Shown in pieces: positions 1 through 5,730 of a stretch of 5,730 bases of DNA (positions within the stretch are counted from its first letter, which is position 1; every line of letters starts with the position of its first letter). This DNA is from Bacteroidota bacterium (lineage in GTDB: Bacteria; Bacteroidota; Bacteroidia; UKL13-3). The stretch covers positions 1 through 5,730 of the forward strand of contig RDYC01000353.1 in NCBI GenBank assembly GCA_004293295.1, read 5' to 3'. The position numbers were made by a program, and so were the translations under genes. Under the pieces are notes generated by a model. The model saw only the letters and a list, made by a program, of their open reading frames with translations. It was not told the origin of the DNA and did not search any database.

Positions 1-1821
1 TGGGCTAAAAATTACCAAGAAGAACGCCCGGTTGCAGGTTTAACCGTTGCCTTTGTGGTGAAGGTTGATGACATTACGGCTGAAGTACTTGAAGCAGTAA
101 AAGGATTGAATGAAAAAGAACGCGCTGCTAAACTGGCCACTATTTACAAAACCATTGTTGAAAGAACCGTTAAAGGCACCAACTATGAAGCCCAATGTCG
201 CGAAATGTACAAAGGAAATGCTTATTATGTGTTTACTTTTGAGCGTTTTACAGATGTGCGTTTAGTTGGAACCCCTCCACAAAACATTGGTAAATTTGGT
301 GGTGAAACGGATAACTGGATGTGGCCACGCCATACCGGAGATTTTAGCATGTTTAGGGTGTACACCGGAAAAGACGGCAAACCTGCCAAGTATTCACCTG
401 AAAACATTCCATTAAAAGCCAAACATCATTTGCCAATTAATTTAAAAGGTATAAAAAGTGGTGATTATGCGATGATAATGGGTTTCCCGGGTCGTACCAA
501 CCGCTATGAGTTTAGCCAAGGTGTGCAAATAGCTACTGATTTGGTTGACCCTGCTATTGTGGCTTTACGTGATGTGCGTTTAAATGCTTGGAAAGAGCAA
601 ATGAACAAAGACACCGACATCCGCTTGAAATTAAGTGGCGATTTTGCCAGCGTAGCCAATTACTGGAAATACTTTAGAGGTGAGGCCGAACAACTAAAAA
701 ACAATAAGGTATTTGAACAAAAACAAGCCGAAGAAAAAAACTTTGCCAAGTGGGCAAAAGATAAAAATGATTACAAAAATCTGTTGGCTGATGTAGAAAA
801 AACTTTTGCTGCTTACAAACCATATAGCTTGCAAGGCACTTACCTGCGTGAGGGTATTTACGCCCCTACCCTTATTAAATATGCCCAAATGGGTGCCGGA
901 TTTGAAGAAGCCTTAACCAAAAACGATACGGCCAAAATTCAATCATTACAAGCACAATATTTAGGCTCTTTATCTGATTTACCTTACGACCCAGCCATAG
1001 TGTTAGCTGACAAACGTTTGTTTGATAGCATTTTGGTATTGTATTACAACAATATTCCTAAAGACCAACAATGCGATTACTTTAACAACGTAATTCTGAA
1101 GTATGCATCAACGCCAAGGGAGGCCATAAAAGCATATACCAACTACCTGTTTGATAATAGCATTTTCGCGAATGCTGATATGGCAAAAGCTTTTATTCAG
1201 AATCCACGCTTGGGTTTATTAAAAAATGACCCTGCTTACAAACACCTTGATGCATTTAAAACCCATTATAACAAAAACTATAAACCAAAAGTAGATGAGT
1301 TTGTAGAAAGCATCACCGGACTTGGACGTTTGTATATTAAAGGATTAATGGAAATGAATCCTAAAAAAGAATTTTATCCTGATGCCAATTCATCGTTGCG
1401 TTTAACTTATGGAAGTGTGAAAACATACATGAAGTACCCTTTAATTACTAACCTGGATGAGGTTATTGCTAAAAACGCTGCAAGCAATGGCAACCCGGAG
1501 TTTAGCATACCTGACCGTTTAAAAGAGTTACATAAAAACAAAGATTATGGAAGATATGCCATGAAAGATGGTAAGCTTCCGGTAGCGTTTTTAAGCGACA
1601 ATGACATTACAGGAGGAAACAGTGGTAGCCCGGTTATTGACGGAGAAGGACGCATTATTGGTTTGGCATTTGATGGAAACTGGGAAGCCATGAGTGGTAA
1701 CATTCATTTTGACCCTAAAAACAAACGCACCATTAATGTGGATATTCGTTATGTATTGTTTTTGATAGAAAAATACGGACAAGCACCGAATATCGTGAAT
1801 GAAATGACTATCGTTCAATAA
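1..1821 (+). CDS. S46 family serine dipeptidyl-peptidase, DPP7-like (5' partial)
   Basis: This is an exported exopeptidase that removes dipeptides from the N-terminus of oligopeptides, in the periplasm or at the outer membrane in known relatives. The frame is open from base 1, so the GTG at 55 is internal. About 110 residues are missing (family length about 710-720), including the signal peptide and the catalytic His. Seen in the fragment: the conserved block TDNWMWPRHTGDF (307-345), whose NW (313-318) matches the residues that hold the substrate amino group and whose last Asp (340-342) is the catalytic Asp; GFPGRTNRY (481-507); and GGNSGSP with the nucleophile Ser at 1621-1623. Eighteen residues after that Ser lies Gly (1675-1677, in AFDGNWE). 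In Porphyromonas gingivalis DPP11 this position is Arg673 and selects Asp/Glu at P1, whereas DPP7 has Gly, so hydrophobic P1 preference is inferred. No frameshift is seen. The S46 assignment is firm; the subtype is likely. Confidence 0.95.
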   Translation, partial: WAKNYQEERPVAGLTVAFVVKVDDITAEVLEAVKGLNEKERAAKLATIYKTIVERTVKGTNYEAQCREMYKGNAYYVFTFERFTDVRLVGTPPQNIGKFGGETDNWMWPRHTGDFSMFRVYTGKDGKPAKYSPENIPLKAKHHLPINLKGIKSGDYAMIMGFPGRTNRYEFSQGVQIATDLVDPAIVALRDVRLNAWKEQMNKDTDIRLKLSGDFASVANYWKYFRGEAEQLKNNKVFEQKQAEEKNFAKWAKDKNDYKNLLADVEKTFAAYKPYSLQGTYLREGIYAPTLIKYAQMGAGFEEALTKNDTAKIQSLQAQYLGSLSDLPYDPAIVLADKRLFDSILVLYYNNIPKDQQCDYFNNVILKYASTPREAIKAYTNYLFDNSIFANADMAKAFIQNPRLGLLKNDPAYKHLDAFKTHYNKNYKPKVDEFVESITGLGRLYIKGLMEMNPKKEFYPDANSSLRLTYGSVKTYMKYPLITNLDEVIAKNAASNGNPEFSIPDRLKELHKNKDYGRYAMKDGKLPVAFLSDNDITGGNSGSPVIDGEGRIIGLAFDGNWEAMSGNIHFDPKNKRTINVDIRYVLFLIEKYGQAPNIVNEMTIVQ

Positions 1822-1840
1822 GCTAAAAAACTATTCATTG

Positions 1841-1880
1841 CACAGACGGCCGCCCCGAATGGGGCGGCCGTCTGTGTTTT
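1841..1880 (+). terminator. Strong GC-rich hairpin terminator after the S46 peptidase gene
   Basis: A perfect 16-bp inverted repeat runs CACAGACGGCCGCCCC (1841-1856), loop GAAT (1857-1860), then the exact complement (1861-1876), followed by TTTT (1877-1880). Thirteen of the 16 pairs are G-C, against AT-rich surroundings. It begins 19 bases after the peptidase stop and lies about 75 bases before the next start, where an intrinsic terminator is expected. The T-run is short, but the stem is very stable. An A-run at 1825-1830 could weakly support termination on the opposite strand as well. A dispersed palindromic repeat is the alternative. Confidence 0.8.
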
Positions 1881-1927
1881 ATGCATGTGTTTATTCAAGT
1901 TAATCCCATTAAATTCAGCACTTAGTT

Positions 1928-1935
1928 TATCTTCG
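1928..1935 (+). promoter_or_regulatory. Possible -7 promoter box for the helicase gene
   Basis: TATCTTCG matches five of the six fixed positions of the Bacteroidota -7 consensus TAnnTTTG. Transcription would start near 1942, giving a leader of about 13 bases before the ATG at 1955. No TTG or TTTG is visible at the expected -33 position (about 1903-1909), so support is limited. The strong hairpin upstream means the helicase needs its own promoter, which makes some promoter here likely even if this exact box is wrong. Confidence 0.35.
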
Positions 1936-1954
1936 TTATTTAACTGAAAATTAT

Positions 1955-3097
1955 ATGCCATTTACTGAATTAGGTTTGCATAGCGATTTGTTGTATGCTT
2001 TGGAAAAGCAATTCTATGTGAGCCCTACTCCTATTCAAGAAAAAGCTATTCCTGAAATTTTAAAAGGTAAAGACGTACTAGGCATTGCCCAAACGGGTTC
2101 AGGTAAAACAGCCGCTTATGTATTGCCAACCTTACAATTATTGCAGGGTAAACCTGTTGCAAAAAACAGGCACATCAATACGCTGGTATTAGTGCCAACA
2201 AGGGAGTTGGCCATTCAAGTACAAAAAGTATATCAGTCTTTTAGCCAGTGGCTACCACAGCATATTAAACCTTTAGCCGTTTACGGAGGCGTTTCAATTA
2301 ATCCACAAATGATAGCCTTGCAAGGTGTTGAAATTTTGGTAGCTACCCCAGGCAGGTTATTGGAGTTGGTTGAAAAAAAATCGGTTTATCTTTCTAATGT
2401 TGAGGTGCTTATTTTGGATGAGGCTGATAAGATACTAAACCTTGGCTTTAAAGAAGAAATCAATCAAGTGCTTGCCTTGTTGCCCAAGAAACGCCAGAAC
2501 CTATTGTTCTCAGCCACGTTGAGCACTGATTTAACAGCCATTAAAGAGGTGTTGTTACATCACCCGGTTACTGTTGAGGTAGAAGCCGAAACCCAAAACC
2601 TAGACTTGATTACCCAACTGGCTTATATTGCTGAAGACGAAAGAAAAGGCCCTTTGTTGCGATATTTAATTAAACAACATGGAATGCAACAAGTGTTGGT
2701 GTTTGCATCCTCTGTGCATAGAGCTGATGCCATAGCAGATAAATTAAATGCTAATAAAATTAAGGCCATAGCCATGCACAGCAAAAAAAGCCAAGGAGGC
2801 AGAGAAGATGCCCTGCGCAAGTTTAAAAATGGAGAAGTTACCGTGCTGGTGGCTACTGATTTAATGTCGCGAGGTATTGATATTCCGTTTTTACCTTTTG
2901 TGGTTAATTATGAGTTGCCCCGCTCACCCAAAGATTATGTGCACCGCATTGGGAGAACCGGAAGGGCTGAAAATGCCGGAACAGCTATTAGTTTGGTAAA
3001 CACCAACGAACTGCATCATTTTAATGTGATTCAGAAAAAGATGAAAACAACCGTAGCGTTGACTGATTCATTTGATATGGATTTAAGGGGGTATTGA
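1955..3097 (+). CDS. DEAD-box ATP-dependent RNA helicase, RhlE-type
   Basis: This is a cytoplasmic ATP-dependent RNA-unwinding enzyme; bacterial relatives act in ribosome assembly, RNA decay and cold adaptation. The full core is present in 380 residues: Q motif PTPIQ (24-28), motif I AQTGSGKT (45-52), Ia PTRELA (81-86), Ib TPGR (131-134), II DEAD (155-158), III SAT (186-188), IV around VLVFASS (247-253), V ATDLMSRGIDIP (300-311) and VI HRIGRTGR (330-337). The MHSKKSQ stretch (274-280) resembles the RhlE IHGNKSQ segment. Only 43 residues follow motif VI, so there is no basic RhlE-like tail, DbpA-type RNA-binding domain or CsdA extension. The ATG at 1955 starts directly with the expected FTELGL opening. 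No ribosome binding site is visible, as is usual in Bacteroidota. It is probably transcribed alone, with a hairpin on each side. The family is certain; assignment to RhlE rather than a generic DEAD-box protein is likely, not proven. Confidence 0.96.
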   Translation: MPFTELGLHSDLLYALEKQFYVSPTPIQEKAIPEILKGKDVLGIAQTGSGKTAAYVLPTLQLLQGKPVAKNRHINTLVLVPTRELAIQVQKVYQSFSQWLPQHIKPLAVYGGVSINPQMIALQGVEILVATPGRLLELVEKKSVYLSNVEVLILDEADKILNLGFKEEINQVLALLPKKRQNLLFSATLSTDLTAIKEVLLHHPVTVEVEAETQNLDLITQLAYIAEDERKGPLLRYLIKQHGMQQVLVFASSVHRADAIADKLNANKIKAIAMHSKKSQGGREDALRKFKNGEVTVLVATDLMSRGIDIPFLPFVVNYELPRSPKDYVHRIGRTGRAENAGTAISLVNTNELHHFNVIQKKMKTTVALTDSFDMDLRGY

Positions 3098-3098
3098 T

Positions 3099-3124
3099 AA
3101 CCTGAAACAAGGTTGCTTTTTATT
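3099..3124 (+). terminator. Weak intrinsic terminator after the helicase gene
   Basis: AACCT (3099-3103) and AGGTT (3110-3114) form a 5-bp stem with loop GAAACA, followed two bases later by TTTTT (3117-3121) and ATT. It starts just after the helicase TGA (3095-3097). Position and T-run fit an intrinsic terminator, but the stem is short, so readthrough into the region ahead of the regulator gene is plausible. Confidence 0.45.
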
Positions 3125-3128
3125 GCGA

Positions 3129-3170
3129 TTCGTTAATACAACGAAATAGTGAAGTTACTATCTTTACTAT
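3129..3170. repeat. Cluster of short inverted and direct repeats ahead of the regulator gene
   Basis: Two adjacent inverted repeats are seen: TTCGTT-AATAC-AACGAA (3129-3145), and ATAGTGAAG-TTACTAT-CTTTACTAT (3146-3170), a 9-bp stem with one G-T pair. Within the second, TTACTAT occurs twice in direct orientation (3155-3161 and 3164-3170, 9-base period), and ATAGTGAA is a near-inverse copy. They could be additional regulator binding sites or RNA hairpins. AT-rich sequence makes such repeats by chance fairly easily, so function is uncertain. Confidence 0.35.
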
Positions 3171-3196
3171 GTATAAATCTTTTTAAAAAATTCCTA

Positions 3197-3234
3197 TGGC
3201 GACAATCCGTAAATATTTTGTACATTTGTCGCCA
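3197..3234. promoter_or_regulatory. Putative operator: 9-bp inverted repeat over the regulator promoter
   Basis: TGGCGACAA (3197-3205) and TTGTCGCCA (3226-3234) are perfect inverse complements separated by 20 bases. The left arm lies where a -33 box would be, and the right arm overlaps the last three bases of the -7 box at 3221-3228. A protein bound to both arms would cover the promoter. The arm centres are 29 bases apart, close to three helical turns, which suits two dimers or a bridged pair. The natural candidate ligand is the XRE protein encoded from 3264, giving autorepression; that link is inferred. Confidence 0.6.
3221..3228 (+). promoter_or_regulatory. Bacteroidota -7 promoter box for the XRE-ImmA gene
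   Basis: TACATTTG is an exact match to the TAnnTTTG consensus recognised by the Bacteroidota primary sigma factor. Transcription would begin near 3235, leaving about 29 bases before the ATG at 3264. No TTTG is seen at the -33 distance; that spot is taken by the left operator arm. A missing -33 box suggests a modest promoter or one dependent on other contacts. Confidence 0.55.
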
Positions 3235-3263
3235 GTGTTAGAAATTTGAAAAATCACATCGTT

Positions 3264-4334
3264 ATGGATCATGTATTTGCAAACAGATTGAGTTCAGCCC
3301 GAAAAATGGCAGGTATGTCATTGCAGGATTTGGAAAACAAACTTGAAAAGTATGTTACTCGTCAAACGCTGCATAAATATGAACAAGGGAAAATGAAACC
3401 TAACAGCAAAGCATTGCTTGCCATGTCAAATGTATTGGGTGTTCCTGTTGACTACTTCTACTCAGTTCCAACTGTAAAAGTGGAATTAAAAAATGTTGAT
3501 TACCGAAAATATTCCTCTAAAATTTCTAAAGTAGAACAAGTAGCTGTTGAAGAAAAAGCAAAGGAAAATTGCGAGCGGTATTTAGAACTGGAACATTTAA
3601 TTAACCCTAGTGAAAAAGTAGAATATTACACTTACAAAAAGGTTATTGAGAATGCTGATGACGCTGAAACTGCTGCAAAAACATTAAGAGAAGTTTGGAA
3701 GCTTTGTTATGACCCAATTCCTGATGTAGTTGAAATGTTAGAGGATAAAGGTTACAAAGTAATTGAACTGGATGCGCCTGATGGTTTTGATGGAATGAAA
3801 GCAGATGTGGGTGACAAAAAAATAATTGTGCTGAAAAAAGGTGTAAACCAAAGTGAAGATGTGGTGAGAAAAAGATTAACCGCCTTACATGAACTGGCTC
3901 ACCACACGTTAACTTTTTCGAAAAATCTTTCTGATAAAGAAATAGAAAAATTGTGTCATACTTTTTCCTCGGCTGTTTTATATCCTGCTGATATGGCAAA
4001 GAAAGAATTAAGCAAAGATCGTTTTCATTTTTATCAAAACGAATTGGTATTGATTAAAGAACGGTGGGGAATTTCTTTCGCTGCTGTGTTCTCAAGAGCC
4101 TTGCATCTGGGTATTATCACCAGTTTTATTTACAGAAAATTCAATATTGGTTACAGAGAAAGAGGATTGCACTTGAATGAGCCGGGGAAGTTTATGAGCA
4201 AAGAAAAACCTGTAAAAATGCAACGGTTGGTGTATATGGGTTTATCAAAAGAAATTTTAACCATTAACGAAGCAGCATACTACCTTGGAATGAGTGCTTG
4301 GAAGTTTAAAAAGCAATTGCATCAGATCGTATGA
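3264..4334 (+). CDS. XRE-family HTH regulator fused to an ImmA/IrrE metallopeptidase
   Basis: A 356-residue protein joins a DNA-binding repressor domain to a zinc protease domain. Residues about 5-66 form an HTH_3/XRE domain, with the recognition helix around TRQTLHKYEQG (32-42) and the usual LGVPVDYFY end (58-66). A charged linker follows. The protease domain carries HELAH (209-213) as the HEXXH zinc site, and Glu228 in EKLCHTFSSAVLYP fits the third ligand position. The usual ANxFAAxLLMP reads CHTFSSAVLYP here. Residues about 332-352 could form a small second helix-turn-helix-like segment. In known ImmR/ImmA pairs, the protease cleaves the repressor after a DNA-damage or quorum signal; fusion of both activities suggests a self-contained switch, which is inferred. 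Translation from TTG 3246 would add six residues, but the ATG at 3264 fits the domain start better. A putative operator lies directly upstream. Fused proteins of this kind occur near mobile elements and toxin-like genes, but none is recognisable here. Confidence 0.9.
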   Translation: MDHVFANRLSSARKMAGMSLQDLENKLEKYVTRQTLHKYEQGKMKPNSKALLAMSNVLGVPVDYFYSVPTVKVELKNVDYRKYSSKISKVEQVAVEEKAKENCERYLELEHLINPSEKVEYYTYKKVIENADDAETAAKTLREVWKLCYDPIPDVVEMLEDKGYKVIELDAPDGFDGMKADVGDKKIIVLKKGVNQSEDVVRKRLTALHELAHHTLTFSKNLSDKEIEKLCHTFSSAVLYPADMAKKELSKDRFHFYQNELVLIKERWGISFAAVFSRALHLGIITSFIYRKFNIGYRERGLHLNEPGKFMSKEKPVKMQRLVYMGLSKEILTINEAAYYLGMSAWKFKKQLHQIV

Positions 4335-4385
4335 AATGTCTAAACATAATTTCATTATTTGCTTTAAATGTAAATAGGACATTCC

Positions 4386-4442
4386 ATGCAACCATTAAGT
4401 GCATGGGAGTTTATGGGTAATCCAAATGATGGTAGAGAGTAA
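4386..4442 (+). CDS. Very short possible reading frame, 18 codons
   Basis: ATG at 4386 opens the peptide MQPLSAWEFMGNPNDGRE, stopping at TAA 4440-4442. It overlaps the start of the next small frame by 17 bases. Its composition looks protein-like rather than random, and skipping one T after GAG (4437-4439) would join it to the downstream frame as one product of 57 residues. No family is recognised and no start signal is visible. It may be the broken front end of the next frame, or chance. Confidence 0.22.
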   Translation: MQPLSAWEFMGNPNDGRE

Positions 4443-4560
4443 AGTGATACAGGCAAATACAGGGATTGAATTTTTAGAAAGACTTAAAACAACCAATGAC
4501 CGTTTGCCATTAGATGAAATTGAAAAATTGATTAAAAAATTAAAGTCGTATAAAAGATAA
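4426..4560 (+). CDS. Small hypothetical protein, 44 aa
   Basis: The frame starts with tandem ATG codons (4426-4431) and ends at TAA 4558-4560, six bases before the end of the convergent transporter gene. The product is charged and likely helical, with IEFLERLK (14-21), LDEIEKLIKKLKSYKR (29-44) and a basic end; there is no signal peptide or membrane segment. A GTG at 4399 in the same frame would add nine residues. It lies 91 bases after the XRE-ImmA gene on the same strand, so it could be its downstream partner, an antitoxin-like or regulator-binding peptide, or the remnant of a longer gene. I do not recognise a family. The helical composition makes pure chance less likely, but its size and the lack of a start signal keep confidence low. 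Confidence 0.4.
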   Translation: MMVESKVIQANTGIEFLERLKTTNDRLPLDEIEKLIKKLKSYKR

Positions 4561-4566
4561 CGGAAA

Positions 4567-5730
4567 TTAAAACTTCTCTCCTTCCGCTGAACGAAGCCTG
4601 CGCACCAGTAACAGTGTGAGCAATGCACCAGTTACACTCATAAAACCCACTAAATTGTAATTGCTCATTTCGCCTGCGGGTTGTTTTACAATAATTACCC
4701 CTGCTATGTACGAAGCCAAACCCGCACTTAATTGTTGCATGCTGGAAACAATGCTCATAAAGCTGCCCCTGTTTTGGGGAACAACTGTTGCGGTTACCAT
4801 TGCTTGGGCAGGTATAAAACGGCCACTGCTAATGGCGAAAAAAGCTGATGTCGCAATCAAGGCCAGCCATACATCAACATGGGGCATATTGGTAATAAGC
4901 AATATAGGAATACAACTGAATGACACAAACCAAGTGAACACTTTTTGCTTGCCAATGGTATCGCTTAACTTACCAATAAGTGGCGAAGAAATGATGGTAC
5001 ATAACCCTCCAAAAAGATAAATATAGGATAATTGGTGTTCTGTGAAACCAACATTACTTACCATGTACGGACTTAAAAACGGAATAATGCTAAAGTGTCC
5101 AAACATCACCACCATCATAAACGTAATGGCTTTTCGCTGATTGGGATTTGATGTGATGTTTCGTAGGGTTTGCCAAACGGTGTTTTGCTGAGAAGCTTTT
5201 ACATGTTTTTTTAATGAGGGTATAAATTTATAGATGCAAAATTGCACCGGTAATGCCAACACCGCTAAAAACAAAAATGGCGCATGCCAAGCAAATTCAG
5301 TAGCAATCCATAACCCAAAAGGCACACCAAAAACACTGGCTACAGAAAAGGCTGCCATAATAAAACCCATGGCTCGCCCCCTGCGTTCAAACGGAATTAC
5401 ATCACCAACAATAGCCAATACAATGGCTCCGAGCACCCCACCAAAAATACCGGTAAAAATACGCGCGGCCATTAATAGCGCAAACGTTGGTGCCAAACCA
5501 CAGGCTAAGGTTCCAACAAGAAAACCCAAGTACAAAAACTGTAGAAATCGTTTGCGGTCAAATTTATCTACGATAAATGCGGTAAAAAAGCCCGATATGC
5601 CTGCGCTAATGGTATAACATGATACCAGCAGCCCGAATTGTTGAGGGGTGATATTAAACAACCTCATCAACTGTGGACCCAATGGCATCATAATCATAAA
5701 ATCCATGATATTGGTAAAGTTGATGGCGGC
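4567..5730 (-). CDS. MFS transporter, DHA1/AraJ-like efflux type (5' partial)
   Basis: This is an inner-membrane, proton-coupled carrier of the major facilitator superfamily, probably an exporter of sugars, drugs or metabolites; the substrate is unknown. The frame is still open at base 5730, where it reads AAINFTNIMDFMIMMPLGPQ, part of the first membrane helix. The Met at 5706 is therefore internal, and roughly 10-25 residues lie outside the window. The fragment has 387 residues and close to twelve hydrophobic segments. A motif-A-like loop follows helix 2 (VDKFDRKRFL), and its counterpart follows helix 8 (GKLSDTIGKQKVF). RIFTGIFGG marks helix 4 and FGVPFGLWIA marks helix 5. A polar central loop (around KKHVKASQQNTVWQTL) separates the two halves. 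The C-terminus ends soon after helix 12 with VRRLRSAEGEKF. It is convergent with the preceding genes, and its stop lies six bases from the small frame. Promoter and operon partners are beyond the right edge. Confidence 0.92.
   Translation of the reverse strand, partial: AAINFTNIMDFMIMMPLGPQLMRLFNITPQQFGLLVSCYTISAGISGFFTAFIVDKFDRKRFLQFLYLGFLVGTLACGLAPTFALLMAARIFTGIFGGVLGAIVLAIVGDVIPFERRGRAMGFIMAAFSVASVFGVPFGLWIATEFAWHAPFLFLAVLALPVQFCIYKFIPSLKKHVKASQQNTVWQTLRNITSNPNQRKAITFMMVVMFGHFSIIPFLSPYMVSNVGFTEHQLSYIYLFGGLCTIISSPLIGKLSDTIGKQKVFTWFVSFSCIPILLITNMPHVDVWLALIATSAFFAISSGRFIPAQAMVTATVVPQNRGSFMSIVSSMQQLSAGLASYIAGVIIVKQPAGEMSNYNLVGFMSVTGALLTLLLVRRLRSAEGEKF

Noticed and set aside
55..57. GTG as the start of the S46 peptidase gene
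   Set aside because: The frame stays open to base 1 with protein-like sequence, and the family has about 110 more residues including the catalytic His, so the gene begins outside the window.
3246..3263. TTG start adding six residues to the XRE-ImmA protein
   Set aside because: The ATG at 3264 places the start directly ahead of the HTH domain and leaves a normal leader after the -7 box; the extra residues match nothing expected.
3643..3999. 118-codon minus-strand frame
   Set aside because: Antisense to the metallopeptidase part of the regulator; the His/Leu/Phe-rich product is a typical shadow frame.
4331..4355. ATGAAAT/ATTTCAT inverted repeat as a terminator of the regulator gene
   Set aside because: The stem has only one G-C pair and an 11-base loop and lacks a clean T-run, so it is too weak to call.
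4331..4420. 29-codon frame whose ATG overlaps the XRE-ImmA stop (ATGA)
   Set aside because: The overlap suggests coupling, but the product is short, has no recognisable features and overlaps the other small frames; chance is more likely.
4395..4628. 77-codon minus-strand frame overlapping the small plus-strand frames and the transporter end
   Set aside because: Overlaps the transporter in another frame on the same strand and has no family resemblance; the plus-strand reading of 4426-4560 looks more protein-like.
4661..5020. 119-codon plus-strand frame
   Set aside because: Lies wholly antisense to the clearly coding transporter gene; no family resemblance.
5234..5617. 127-codon plus-strand frame
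   Set aside because: Antisense to the transporter; its biased Lys/Pro/Ala/Asn composition is that of a reverse-complemented membrane protein gene.
1..5730. CRISPR arrays, tRNA or rRNA genes, insertion sequences
   Set aside because: No regularly spaced repeats, no cloverleaf-like or ribosomal RNA motifs, and no transposase or integrase motifs were seen on either strand.

Overview
The window looks like ordinary chromosomal DNA of a Bacteroidota bacterium, probably a free-living AT-rich member. Three things point there. An S46 dipeptidyl-peptidase, a family concentrated in Bacteroidota and some Gammaproteobacteria, is present. There are no convincing Shine-Dalgarno sequences ahead of the starts. 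There is also a good match to the Bacteroidota -7 promoter box (TAnnTTTG). The genus cannot be fixed from the sequence.

Layout, left to right. (1) 1-1821 (+) is the C-terminal five sixths of an S46 serine exodipeptidase of the DPP7 type, cut off by the left window edge. It is followed by a perfect 16-bp GC-rich hairpin (1841-1876) that is its likely terminator. (2) 1955-3097 (+) is a complete, short DEAD-box RNA helicase of the RhlE type, with a weak hairpin and T-run after its stop. (3) 3098-3263 is a 166-bp intergenic region unusually rich in inverted repeats. The last of these, TGGCGACAA-N20-TTGTCGCCA, overlaps a Bacteroidota-type -7 box and is a likely operator. (4) 3264-4334 (+) is a fused XRE-type DNA-binding and ImmA/IrrE metallopeptidase regulator. 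(5) 4335-4566 holds only small possible reading frames, notably one of 44 codons ending at 4560 that partly overlaps an 18-codon frame; together they may be a small gene split by a frameshift. (6) 4567-5730 (-) is an MFS efflux-type transporter, convergent with the rest and cut off by the right window edge.

The peptidase, helicase and transporter are separate housekeeping or nutritional genes with no evident shared pathway. The accessory-looking part is 3098-4566. A self-contained repressor-plus-protease gene with its own putative operator sits there, followed by a small, possibly decayed reading frame, between two ordinary genes. By analogy with known ImmR/ImmA and XRE-ImmA pairs, the regulator would repress its own promoter until a signal triggers proteolysis. 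What it controls beyond itself cannot be seen here. No tRNA, rRNA, CRISPR array, transposase or integrase was found.
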